A stretch of 64,000 nucleotides of DNA, from NCBI GenBank assembly GCA_041393535.1, contig JAWKJY010000007.1, positions 124,001 to 188,000 of the forward strand, in the 5' to 3' direction. The position numbers and the translations under genes are program-made. Shown here in pieces: positions 34,713-45,689 of this stretch; position 1 is the stretch's first letter, and each line of letters opens with the position of its first letter. Source of the stretch: JAWKJY01 sp041393535. Its GTDB lineage: Bacteria > Actinomycetota > Thermoleophilia > Gaiellales > Gaiellaceae. The notes under the pieces are model-generated. The model was given only the letters and a program-made list of their open reading frames with translations, ran no database searches and was not told the DNA's origin.

Positions 34713-34755
34713 CGCCCGGATGATCGCCGCTGCGCGGACGCGCCGGGGAACGCGA

Positions 34756-34797
34756 CGGGGCCCGGCGGCGGGACGCGCTCCCCGCCGCCGGGCCCCG
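34756..34797 (-). terminator. strong terminator after RHH-Ino1 gene
   Basis: 17-bp perfect GC stem (CGGGGCCCGGCGGCGGG and complement), 8-base loop, 18 bases after the stop. Confidence 0.8.
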
Positions 34798-34814
34798 ATC
34801 GATCGGAGCTGCTG

Positions 34815-36329
34815 CTAGGCCTTCGCCTTCGCGGCCGCCTTGGCGCGCGCGTTCTTCCTGATGAACTGCTCGACGGCGTCGTGCGCCTCGTCGTCCTGGA
34901 TCTGCTTCGGGGGCGACTTCATCAGGTAGGCGCTCGGGCCCTCGAGCGAGCCGGCGACGCCGTTGTTCAGCGCGAGCTTCGCGAGGCGGACGGCGTCGAT
35001 CACGATGCCGGCCGAGTTCGGCGAGTCCCACACCTCGAGCTTCAGCTCGACGTTCAGCGGCACGTCGCCGAAGGAGGAGCCCTCCATCCGGATGTACGCC
35101 CACTTGCGATCGGTCAGCCAGGGCACGTAGTCGGACGGGCCGACGTGGACGTTCGTCGCGCCGATGTCGTAGTCGAGCATCGACGTGACGGCGTTCGTCT
35201 TCGAGATCTTCTTCGACTCGAGGCGGTCGCGCTCGAGCATGTTGAGGAAGTCCGAGTTGCCGCCGACGTTCAGCTGCATCGTCTTGTCGAGGTGCACGCC
35301 GCGCTCGCGGAAGAGGCTCGTCAGCACGCGGTGCGTGATCGTGGCGCCGACCTGCGACTTGATGTCGTCGCCGATGATCGGCACGCCCGCGTCCTGGAAG
35401 CGCTTGTTCCAGTACGGCTCGCGGGCGATGAAGACCGGCATGCAGTTCACCATCGCGCAGCCCGCGGCGAGGATCTGCTCCGCGTACCACTTCGTCGCCT
35501 GCTCCGAGCCGACCGGGAGGTAGTTGACGACGACGTCGGTCTTCGTCTCCTTGAGGATCCCGACGATGTCGTCCGTCGGCCCGGGCGCCTTCTCGACGAC
35601 CTGCGACAGGTACTTGCCGATGCCGTCGTGCGTCATGCCGCGGTAGACGTTGACGCCGGTCTTCGGCACGTCCGCGAACTTGATCGTGTCGTTCGGGTGC
35701 GCCCACATCGCCTCGGCGAGGTCGACGCCGACCTTGCCCTTGACGACGTCGAACGCCGCCGTGAACTCGATGTCGCGGATGTGGTACCCGCCGAGGTTCA
35801 CGTGCATCAGGCCCGGCACGAACTGGTCGTCCGCGGCGTCCCGATAGTAGTGGATGCCCTGCACGAGCGAGTTCGCGCAGTTGCCGACGCCGATGATCGC
35901 GACGCGGACCTTGTCCTCCGCGCGCTTCCCGTTCGCCGACCCGTTCGTGGAGCCGTTCGCCTCCGCCATGTCCCCTCGCCTTCCTCGTCTGGTGGTCGTC
36001 GTGCTGGTGGATGCGCCGCCCGCGTCGACGCCGAGGTGCCCGGCCAGGGCCTCGACGATGACGGCGTTCGCGCTGGACGCCCGGCCGGCTGCCTCGGCCT
36101 GGATCCGCTGCTTCAGCGCGGGCGGGAGGCGCAGGAGCACCACGCCCGCGTCCCCTGGCGCCGCCCCGCGCCGCCCGCTCGGCTGGAACGGGACGGCGAA
36201 GCGGGTCGACAGGATCGAGCCCGCGACGTCGTTCAGGGTGCTGCCCGTCCGTCCGACCTCGCGTGCGAGCTCGCGCTTGAGCGCGCGAGGCATGCGGACG
36301 ATCACGCTGGACGTCTCGCGGCGCGGCAT
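34815..36329 (-). CDS. ino1: inositol-3-phosphate synthase with N-terminal tandem ribbon-helix-helix domains
   Basis: One uninterrupted 504-codon frame. Residues 6-45 (TSSVIVRMPRALKRELAREV...) and 61-100 (AGVVLLRLPPALKQRIQAEA...) are two ribbon-helix-helix DNA-binding units of the Arc/CopG type. A Thr/Arg linker follows. From Met121 the sequence is a normal actinobacterial Ino1: NAD-binding VRVAIIGVGNCANSLVQGIH, DVVVNYLPVGSEQATKWYAE, QLNVGGNSDFLNMLERDRLE with the SKKISKTNAVTSML lysines. Ino1 converts glucose-6-phosphate to inositol-3-phosphate, the first step to phosphatidylinositol. Three copies of one 10-bp site lie upstream. An internal ATG (35969) could also give Ino1 alone. Confidence 0.85.
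   Translation of the reverse strand: MPRRETSSVIVRMPRALKRELAREVGRTGSTLNDVAGSILSTRFAVPFQPSGRRGAAPGDAGVVLLRLPPALKQRIQAEAAGRASSANAVIVEALAGHLGVDAGGASTSTTTTRRGRRGDMAEANGSTNGSANGKRAEDKVRVAIIGVGNCANSLVQGIHYYRDAADDQFVPGLMHVNLGGYHIRDIEFTAAFDVVKGKVGVDLAEAMWAHPNDTIKFADVPKTGVNVYRGMTHDGIGKYLSQVVEKAPGPTDDIVGILKETKTDVVVNYLPVGSEQATKWYAEQILAAGCAMVNCMPVFIAREPYWNKRFQDAGVPIIGDDIKSQVGATITHRVLTSLFRERGVHLDKTMQLNVGGNSDFLNMLERDRLESKKISKTNAVTSMLDYDIGATNVHVGPSDYVPWLTDRKWAYIRMEGSSFGDVPLNVELKLEVWDSPNSAGIVIDAVRLAKLALNNGVAGSLEGPSAYLMKSPPKQIQDDEAHDAVEQFIRKNARAKAAAKAKA
35967..35990 (-). promoter_or_regulatory. internal ribosome binding site and start for free Ino1
   Basis: On the minus strand GAGGAAGGCGAGGGGAC precedes an in-frame ATG (MAEANGSTNG). 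The codons here (AGA, CGA, GGA, AGG, CGA) break the GC-ending rule of the gene, as if selected as a translation signal. Two products from one gene are plausible. Confidence 0.45.
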
Positions 36330-36356
36330 GTGCTAGCTGTCCGTCCGGCGCATCGG

Positions 36357-36423
36357 TGATAGCACTATAGCGCCCGGTCGGACGGACGCCGTAAGTGCTA
36401 TCAGCCTACCGCGTGATAGCACT
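36357..36423. promoter_or_regulatory. triple TGATAGCACT operator at RHH-ino1 promoter
   Basis: Three exact copies of one 10-mer: TGATAGCACT at 36357-36366, its complement AGTGCTATCA at 36394-36403, and TGATAGCACT at 36414-36423. Copies 2 and 3 form a perfect inverted repeat with a 10-base spacer; centres are 37 and 20 bases apart. Copy 1 overlaps the -10 box. The stretch is unusually AT-rich for this genome. Likely binding site of the RHH domains of the adjacent gene. Confidence 0.7.
36364..36369 (-). promoter_or_regulatory. -10 box of RHH-ino1 promoter
   Basis: Minus-strand TATAGT, one base off the TATAAT consensus and overlapped by operator copy 1. It would start a leader of roughly 25-30 bases. 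Confidence 0.55.
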
Positions 36424-36497
36424 CTGCTCGGGTGGTCGCGCGGCGAGGCGCACCGGGGCCGCGAGCCGGAGGCGTGACGCCGGCGCGGCGGTCGCGG

Positions 36498-37151
36498 CTA
36501 CGCGTCCGGCGGCTGCTGCAGCCGCTGGTAGCCCTCGTCCAGCTGCCGCTTGACCGACCAGATGCGCTGGCCGACCGTGATCCACGAGGTGACGGCGACG
36601 GCGAGCGACATCCAGGGCAGCGCGCCGATCGAGCCCATCGCGACGCCGATCGCGATGATCGCCACGCGCTCGGCGCGCGAGCCGAGGCCGACGTCGCCCT
36701 TCAGGCCCATGTTCTCGGCCTTGGCGCGGGTGTACGAGACGAGGAACGAGCCGGCGATCGCGGCGACCGTCAGCGCGACGCCCCACTCGTTCCCGTCGCG
36801 CATCAGGATCAGCGCCACCACGCCGAGCATGAAGCCCTCGCCGACGCGGTCGACCGTGGAGTCGAGGAAGGCGCCGAACGGCGTCACGAGGCCGCGCACG
36901 CGGGCGAGCGCGCCGTCGAACATGTCCAGCAGCGACCCGATCGTGAACACCGCCGAGCCGACGAGGAACAGCCACCACGCCTTGTGCTCGAAGTACGTGA
37001 TCGCCGAGGCGGCGATGCAGAGCAGCACGCCGGACGTGGTCAGCATCGTCGGCGTGATCCGCGTCTCGCCGAGGTGCTCGATCGAGCTCGCGGCGAGCCG
37101 GCGGGCCTCGTCCGTGTAGGCGTCCTTCAGGCGGGTGAGGCTTCCGGCCAC
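36498..37151 (-). CDS. pgsA: CDP-alcohol phosphatidyltransferase (phosphatidylinositol-phosphate synthase type)
   Basis: A 217-residue membrane enzyme with the CDP-alcohol phosphotransferase signature DMFDGALARVRGLVTPFGAF followed by LDSTVDR (D-G-x2-A-R-x8-G-x3-D-x3-D complete) and about six spans. In actinobacteria the copy near ino1 usually joins CDP-diacylglycerol to inositol phosphate (PgsA1/PIP synthase); that assignment here rests on the neighbouring ino1. GTG start with a TAGCCT box 6 bases upstream. Confidence 0.85.
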   Translation of the reverse strand: MAGSLTRLKDAYTDEARRLAASSIEHLGETRITPTMLTTSGVLLCIAASAITYFEHKAWWLFLVGSAVFTIGSLLDMFDGALARVRGLVTPFGAFLDSTVDRVGEGFMLGVVALILMRDGNEWGVALTVAAIAGSFLVSYTRAKAENMGLKGDVGLGSRAERVAIIAIGVAMGSIGALPWMSLAVAVTSWITVGQRIWSVKRQLDEGYQRLQQPPDA

Positions 37152-37157
37152 TCGCAG

Positions 37158-37163
37158 AGGCTA
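37158..37163 (-). promoter_or_regulatory. -10 box of leaderless CDP-alcohol transferase gene
   Basis: Minus-strand TAGCCT ends 6 bases before GTG and overlaps the stop codon of the upstream PAP2 gene. Confidence 0.4.
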
Positions 37164-37955
37164 GCGCAGCGGGTTGGGGACGGTCGCCACCTCGAGCTCC
37201 GGCGCCCGGCGGGCCGCGAGCCGCCGCTCGACCGCGGCGACGACGCCGACGGTCACGATCGCGAGCGCGATGCCGCCCGCGATGTCGAGCCAGAAGTGGT
37301 TGCCGGTGGCCATGACGGTGAACCAGACCCAGGCGGGCCAGGCGAGGCAGAGGAGCTTCGCGAGCGGGTGGCGGACGAGCAGGGCGAGCGTCACGCCGAC
37401 GATCAGCGAGTCGGCCGAGTGCAGGCTCGGCATCGCCGCGAACTGGTTCGACGCGAGCTGGACGAGGCCGCTGCCGTGGTTGAGCGAGGCGGCGGTCGCG
37501 AGCGTGTCGACGTAGCCGAGCTCCGGGAAGAAGCGAGGCGGCGCCGTCGGCATCGCCATGAAGCCGACGAGGCCGAGCACGTTGCACAGGAGCAGGGTGT
37601 TGCGGAAGCGCAGGAACCGCTCGGTGCGGAAGAAGTAGACCCAGAGCAGCGCCAGCCCGACGACGGTGAACTGCGAGTTCCAGTACGTCCAGTTGACGGA
37701 CTCGACGAGCCCGCCGCCGACGTCGACGACGTAGCGGTTGAGGTCGAGGTCGAACAGCCCGAGCGTCGAGCGCTGCGCGTCGATGATCGCGCGCCCGTTG
37801 GCGTAGGCCTCCTGGGGGCCCCGGTCGGCCACGCCGCGGGCCACCTGGTAGAGGAGCCCGAAGCCGAGCCAGATCGCGAGCTGGAGGCCGAAGTCCCCCC
37901 AGCCGCGCGGCAGCCGCCGCCCGACGGCGGCGAACGGGGCCGAGACCGTTGCCAT
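37161..37955 (-). CDS. PAP2 / Aur1-like inositolphosphotransferase family membrane protein
   Basis: A 264-residue six-span protein of the PAP2 superfamily, inositolphosphotransferase (Aur1, PF14378-like) branch. Motifs are FMAMPTAPPRFFPELGYVDT (APPR), ASNQFAAMPSLHSADSLIVG (PSLHS with catalytic His) and TGNHFWLDIAGGIALAIV (NHFWLD). Aur1-type enzymes move inositol phosphate from phosphatidylinositol; bacterial homologues are mostly uncharacterised. It precedes the CDP-alcohol transferase on the same strand with a 9-base gap, supporting an inositol-lipid role. Confidence 0.82.
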   Translation of the reverse strand: MATVSAPFAAVGRRLPRGWGDFGLQLAIWLGFGLLYQVARGVADRGPQEAYANGRAIIDAQRSTLGLFDLDLNRYVVDVGGGLVESVNWTYWNSQFTVVGLALLWVYFFRTERFLRFRNTLLLCNVLGLVGFMAMPTAPPRFFPELGYVDTLATAASLNHGSGLVQLASNQFAAMPSLHSADSLIVGVTLALLVRHPLAKLLCLAWPAWVWFTVMATGNHFWLDIAGGIALAIVTVGVVAAVERRLAARRAPELEVATVPNPLR

Positions 37956-37962
37956 CCGGTGA

Positions 37963-37968
37963 ATCGTA
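37963..37968 (-). promoter_or_regulatory. -10 box of leaderless PAP2 gene
   Basis: Minus-strand TACGAT ends 7 bases before the ATG and overlaps the moaA terminator hairpin. Confidence 0.45.
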
Positions 37969-37988
37969 CCGCCCTGGACGGGCGGTAC
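37966..37988 (-). terminator. hairpin after moaA
   Basis: GTACCGCCC/GGGCGGTAC 9-bp stem, 5-base loop, 20 bases past the moaA stop and overlapping the PAP2 promoter. Confidence 0.55.
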
Positions 37989-38008
37989 GAGGGGCCCCGC
38001 CCGGCGGG

Positions 38009-39009
<1,001 letters not shown>

Positions 39010-39030
39010 GAGGTCAGTCTAGAGCGGTCA

Positions 39031-39072
39031 GGGCGTCCCGCCGCGCGCCGTCGCGGCCGCGGCGGGACGCCC
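39031..39072 (-). terminator. terminator of the dnaK-clpB operon
   Basis: 15-bp perfect stem GGGCGTCCCGCCGCG and complement, 12-base loop, 6 bases after the clpB stop. Confidence 0.75.
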
Positions 39073-39077
39073 CGGGG

Positions 39078-41559
<2,482 letters not shown>

Positions 41560-41582
41560 GGCTGCGTTCGCCTCTCGGTCGT

Positions 41583-41963
41583 TCAGTGACTGCGACGTGG
41601 GAGGGGGACGGGGAGCTTGGCGCGCTCGTACACGACGAGGTCGCGCCGGTAGTGGCGGTGGACGTCCTTGACGCGGTCGTCGAGCTCGCGCTCCAGGCGC
41701 GCCACGCGGCCGCGGAGCCGGTCGATCTCGTCCTGCAGCGCGAGCACGCGCTCGACGCCGGCGAGGTTGAGGCCGAGCTCCGTGGTGAGCTGCTGGATCG
41801 CGCGCAGCCGCGTCAGGTCGGACTCCGAGTAGAGCCGCGTGTTCCCGGGCGTCCGGCGCGGCCGCACGAGGCCCTTGGCCTCGTACATCCGCAGCGTCTG
41901 CGGGTGCATGCCGACGATCTCCGCCGCGATCGAGATCATGTAGCGGGGCCGGTCGTCGCTCAC
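41583..41963 (-). CDS. hspR: HspR-type MerR-family heat-shock repressor
   Basis: A 126-residue MerR-family protein. The winged-helix recognition segment YMISIAAEIVGMHPQTLRMY, EAKGLVRPRRTPGNTRLYSE is diagnostic of HspR, followed by a coiled-coil (VERVLALQDEIDRLRGRVAR) and a basic tail. HspR with DnaK as co-repressor represses the dnaK operon in Streptomyces and mycobacteria. AGGAGG lies 7 bases before the GTG. It lies between dnaJ and clpB, the usual actinobacterial place. I could not find a good HAIR operator (CTTGAGT-N7-ACTCAAG) upstream of dnaK. Confidence 0.93.
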   Translation of the reverse strand: MSDDRPRYMISIAAEIVGMHPQTLRMYEAKGLVRPRRTPGNTRLYSESDLTRLRAIQQLTTELGLNLAGVERVLALQDEIDRLRGRVARLERELDDRVKDVHRHYRRDLVVYERAKLPVPLPRRSH

Positions 41964-41991
41964 CGTGGCGCCTCCTGGGGGGTCGGCCGGG

Positions 41992-43084
41992 TCACGAGAC
42001 GCCGATGCCCTCGCGCGGGTTCTCCCGCGACACGCGCTGGAGGTTCTCGATCGCCTCGCGCTCCTGCTTCGTCAGCTTCTGCGGGACGGCGATGCGGACG
42101 CGCGCGAGCAGGTCGCCGCGGCCCTTGCCGTCGAGCCGCGGCGCGCCGTGGCCGCGCACGCGCAGGAGCTTCCCGTCCTGGGAGCCCGCGGGGACGCGCA
42201 GCGCGATCGCGCCGTCCGGGGTGGGGACCTGCACCTCGGCGCCGAGGGCGGCCTCGGCGAACGTGATCGGCACCTCGATCACGAGGTCGGCGTCGCGTCG
42301 CTCGAACAGCGGCGAGGGCGCGACGCGCGTGACGACGTAGAGGTCGCCGGCGGGCCCGCCGGCGCGGCCGGGCTCGCCGCGCCCGGGCAGCCGGATCCGC
42401 GTCCCGTCCTTGACGCCGGCGGGGATCTTCACCTGGTAGCGCTTCGTCCTGCGCTCGCGCCCGCTGCCGTGGCAGGTCGGGCACGGGCTCTCGACGATCG
42501 TGCCGGCGCCCTGGCAGCGCGGGCACGGCTGGCTCAGCGCGAACAGCCCCGGGCTCTCGGCGACGACGCCGCGGCCGCGGCACTCGGGGCAGAGCACGGG
42601 CGAGGTGCCCGCGGCCGCGCCGGTGCCGCCGCAGGTGTGGCAGTTGACGTCGAGCTCGACCGGCACCTTGATCGTCACGCCCTTGAGCGCGTCGTCGAAG
42701 GAGAGGTTGACCGTCGACTCGAGGTCGCGCCCCTTCTGGCCGCGCTGCGCCCGCTGGCCGCCCGCGGCCGGCCGCCCGCGAACATCCCCCGAGCAGGTCG
42801 CCCAGGTCGCCGAGATCGCCGAACTGGAAGTCGCGGAAGCCGGCCTGCGGCCCGGGGCCGCCGCCCGGGCCCACGCGGAAGCCGCCGGCGTCGTACTGGG
42901 CGCGCTTCTCCGCGTCGCCCAGCACGTCGTACGCGGCCTGGACCTCCTTGAAGCGCTCCTCGGCCGCCTCGTCCCCGGGGTTGCGGTCCGGGTGGAGCTC
43001 GCGGGCGAGCTTGCGGTGCGCCTTCTTGATCTCGTCCTGGGACGCGGTCCGGGCGACGCCGAGGATGTCGTAGAGGTCCTTCAC
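41992..43084 (-). CDS. dnaJ: molecular chaperone DnaJ; frame break near 42780
   Basis: J-domain (residues 1-70, with HPD in ARELHPDRNPGDEAAEERFK) and the Gly/Phe region are in the first frame. The zinc-finger region (CHTCGGTGAAAG, CPECRGRGVV, CPRCQGAGTI, CPTCHGSG) and the C-terminal substrate-binding domains are in another. The break is in the G-rich stretch after GDLGDLGDLLGG; both halves are well conserved, so an assembly indel is likely. It stimulates DnaK ATPase. The GTG start abuts the grpE stop. About 364 residues after correction. Confidence 0.92.
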
Positions 43085-43624
43085 CTACCCCTCGCTCCCG
43101 CCGTCCGGCGGCGCGGCCGCCACGACGACGCGGGCCGGCCGCACGACGACGTCGCCGAGCCGGTAGCCCTTCTGGACGATCTGGAGGATCGTCCCCTCGT
43201 CCTCCTCCGAGGGCTGGCTCAGCAGCGCCTCGTGCACGTGCGGGTCGAACTGCCCGCTCGCCTCGATCTCGGTCAGGCCCTCCTTGCGGAGGATCGCGTC
43301 GAGCTGGCGGTGCACGAGCGCGACGCCCTCGGTGAGCTTGTCGCCCTCGTGCCGCGCGCCGTGCTCGAGCGCCCGCTCGAGGTCGTCGAGGACGGGGAGC
43401 AGCTCGCGTACGAGCTGCTCGGTCGCCCGCGCGACGAGCGCCTCCCGGTCGCGCACGGAGCGCTTGCGGAAGTTGTCGAACTCCGCGGCCACCCGCTGCA
43501 GGTCGTTGAGGAACGTCTGCCGCTCCGCCTCGACCTCGTCGAGCTTGCGCAGCGCGCCCTGGAGCCCGCCCTCGAGCTCCTCGACGCGCGCGGCGAGGTC
43601 CGCCGCCTGTCCGGGCCCGCTCAC
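43085..43624 (-). CDS. grpE: nucleotide exchange factor GrpE
   Basis: 179 residues: N-terminal long coiled coil (LAARVEELEGGLQGALRKLD), the GrpE core AAEFDNFRKRSVRDREALVA, LLPVLDDLERALEHG, and the C-terminal beta domain FDPHVHEALLSQPSEEDEGT, VVRPARVVVA. It releases ADP from DnaK. GTG start one base after the dnaK stop codon; translationally coupled on both sides. Confidence 0.95.
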   Translation of the reverse strand: MSGPGQAADLAARVEELEGGLQGALRKLDEVEAERQTFLNDLQRVAAEFDNFRKRSVRDREALVARATEQLVRELLPVLDDLERALEHGARHEGDKLTEGVALVHRQLDAILRKEGLTEIEASGQFDPHVHEALLSQPSEEDEGTILQIVQKGYRLGDVVVRPARVVVAAAPPDGGSEG

Positions 43625-43625
43625 G

Positions 43626-45530
43626 CTACGACCTCGCGTCCTCGTCGATGACCTCGAACTCGGCGTCCTCGACGACCTCGTCGTCGGAGCCCGTGCCGTT
43701 GCCGGCCTGCGCGCCCTGCGCCTGCTGCTGCGAGACCTTCTCGTAGACGGCCTGCGCCAGCTTGTGCGACGCCTCCGTGAGCGCCTCGATCCTCGCGCGG
43801 ATCTGGCCGACGTCGTCGCCCTCGATCGCGGTGCGAAGGTCCTGCGCGGCCGCCTCGATCTGCGCCGCGGTCTCGTCGTCGACGGAGTCGCGGTGCTCCT
43901 TGAGCGTCTTCTCGGTCGTGTAGACGAGCGTCTCGCCCTGGTTGCGGGCCTCCGCGAGCTCGCGCATCCGGCGCGCCTCGTCGGCGTGCTGCTCCGCCTC
44001 GTCGACCATCCGCCTGACCTCGTCCTCCTTGAGGCCCGAGCCGCCCTCGATCCGGATCTGCTGCTGGTTGCCGGTGCCGAGGTCCTTCGCCGACACGTTG
44101 ATGATGCCGTTGGCGTCGATGTCGAAGGTGACCTCGACCTGCGGCATGCCGCGCGGGGCGGGGGGGATGCCGACGAGCTGGAACTTGCCCAGCGTCTTGT
44201 TGAACGCGGCCATCTCGGACTCGCCCTGGAGGACGTGCACCTCGACGGAGGGCTGGTTGTCCTCGGCGGTCGTGAAGACCTCGGACTTCTTCGACGGGAT
44301 CGTCGTGTTGCGCTCGATCAGCCGTGTGAACACGCCGCCCTTGGTCTCGATGCCGAGCGAGAGGGGCGTGACGTCGAGGAGCAGGATGTCCTTGACCTCG
44401 CCCTTCAGCACGCCCGCCTGGATCGCGGCGCCGACGGCGACGACCTCGTCCGGGTTGACGCCCTTGTGCGGGTCCTTGCCGATCAGCTCCTTGACCTTGT
44501 CGACCACGGCCGGCATGCGGGTCATGCCGCCGACGAGGACGACCTGGTTGATCTCGCTCGGCTTCAGGCCGGCGTCGGCGAGCGCCTGCTTCGTCGGGCC
44601 GACGGTGCGCTCGATCAGGTCGTGGCAGAGCTCGTTCAGCTTCGCGCGGGTGAGCGCGAGGTCGAGGTGCTTCGGCCCGTCCTGCGTCGCGGTGACGAAC
44701 GGCAGGTTGATCTGCGTCGACGTCGTCGAGGAGAGCTCGATCTTCGCCTTCTCGGCCGCCTCGTACAGCCGCTGCAGCGCCATCCGGTCCTGGCCGAGGT
44801 CGATCCCCTGGTCGCGCTTGAACTCCGCGACCATCCAGTCGACGATCGCCTTGTCGAAGTTGTCGCCGCCGAGGTGGTTGTCGCCCGAGGTCGACTTGAC
44901 CTCGAAGACGCCGTCGCCGAGCTCGAGCACGGACACGTCGAAGGTGCCGCCGCCGAGGTCGAAGACGAGGATCGTCTGATCCTCCTCCTTGTCGAGGCCG
45001 TAGGCGAGCGCGGCGGCGGTCGGCTCGTTGATGATCCGCAGCACGTTCAGGCCCGCGACGCGGCCGGCGTCCTTCGTCGCCTCGCGCTGGGCGTTGTTGA
45101 AGTAGGCCGGCACGGTGATGACGGCGTCCGTGACCGGCTCGCCGAGGTACGCCTCGGCGTCGGCCTTGAGCTTCTGGAGCGTCATCGCCGAGATCTCGGG
45201 CGGCGCGTACTCCCGGTCGCCGGCCGCGACGCGCGCGTCCGCGTTCGGGCCCGAGACGACCGAGTACGGGACGATCTTCATCTCCTCGGAGACCTCGGAG
45301 TACTTGCGGCCCATGAACCGCTTGATCGAGAAGATCGTGTTCTCCGGGTTCGTGATCGCCTGGCGCTTGGCGGGCGCGCCGACGAGCCGCTGGCCGTCCT
45401 TGGCGAAGGCGACGACGGAGGGCGTGGTGCGACCACCCTCCGCGTTCGCGATCACCGTCGGCTCGCCGCCCTCGAGGACCGCCATGCACGAGTTGGTCGT
45501 CCCGAGGTCGATTCCGATTGCCTTGCCCAC
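43626..45530 (-). CDS. dnaK: molecular chaperone DnaK (Hsp70)
   Basis: 634 residues. The ATPase domain starts VGKAIGIDLGTTNSCMAVLE and has VPAYFNNAQREATKDAG, INEPTAAALAYGL, VFDLGGGTFDVSVLELGDGV and VLVGGMTRMP. The substrate-binding domain has LLLDVTPLSLGIETKGGVFT, followed by the helical lid and an acidic C-terminus. The GTG is preceded by AAGGGGGAAG. First gene of the dnaK-grpE-dnaJ-hspR-clpB operon. The upstream leader (45531-45600) is clearly more AT-rich than the rest of the window and probably holds the heat-shock promoter. Confidence 0.97.
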   Translation of the reverse strand: MGKAIGIDLGTTNSCMAVLEGGEPTVIANAEGGRTTPSVVAFAKDGQRLVGAPAKRQAITNPENTIFSIKRFMGRKYSEVSEEMKIVPYSVVSGPNADARVAAGDREYAPPEISAMTLQKLKADAEAYLGEPVTDAVITVPAYFNNAQREATKDAGRVAGLNVLRIINEPTAAALAYGLDKEEDQTILVFDLGGGTFDVSVLELGDGVFEVKSTSGDNHLGGDNFDKAIVDWMVAEFKRDQGIDLGQDRMALQRLYEAAEKAKIELSSTTSTQINLPFVTATQDGPKHLDLALTRAKLNELCHDLIERTVGPTKQALADAGLKPSEINQVVLVGGMTRMPAVVDKVKELIGKDPHKGVNPDEVVAVGAAIQAGVLKGEVKDILLLDVTPLSLGIETKGGVFTRLIERNTTIPSKKSEVFTTAEDNQPSVEVHVLQGESEMAAFNKTLGKFQLVGIPPAPRGMPQVEVTFDIDANGIINVSAKDLGTGNQQQIRIEGGSGLKEDEVRRMVDEAEQHADEARRMRELAEARNQGETLVYTTEKTLKEHRDSVDDETAAQIEAAAQDLRTAIEGDDVGQIRARIEALTEASHKLAQAVYEKVSQQQAQGAQAGNGTGSDDEVVEDAEFEVIDEDARS

Positions 45531-45675
45531 GACGGCTTCCCCCTTGTTCGTTGCTCGTGGAGAAAATCTCAGTCGTGTTGTAGCAGATCGTGTGCGTGTC
45601 CCGTCGTGCGGCCCCGGGAGGGAGCCCGGCGGCGCGGTCGGCGCCGTCCCGCGCACGCACACGCGCCGGGGCCAT

Positions 45676-45681
45676 TACCAT
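45676..45681 (+). promoter_or_regulatory. -10 box of leaderless hydantoinase operon
   Basis: TACCAT ends 8 bases before the hyuB-type ATG; no Shine-Dalgarno motif is present. Confidence 0.45.
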
Positions 45682-45689
45682 CCCGGCCC

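Noticed and set aside
34815..36329. Explaining the RHH-Ino1 fusion as one more lost or gained base
   Set aside because: The alternative frames around the junction also lack stops, so a single indel would not end the RHH gene before ino1.
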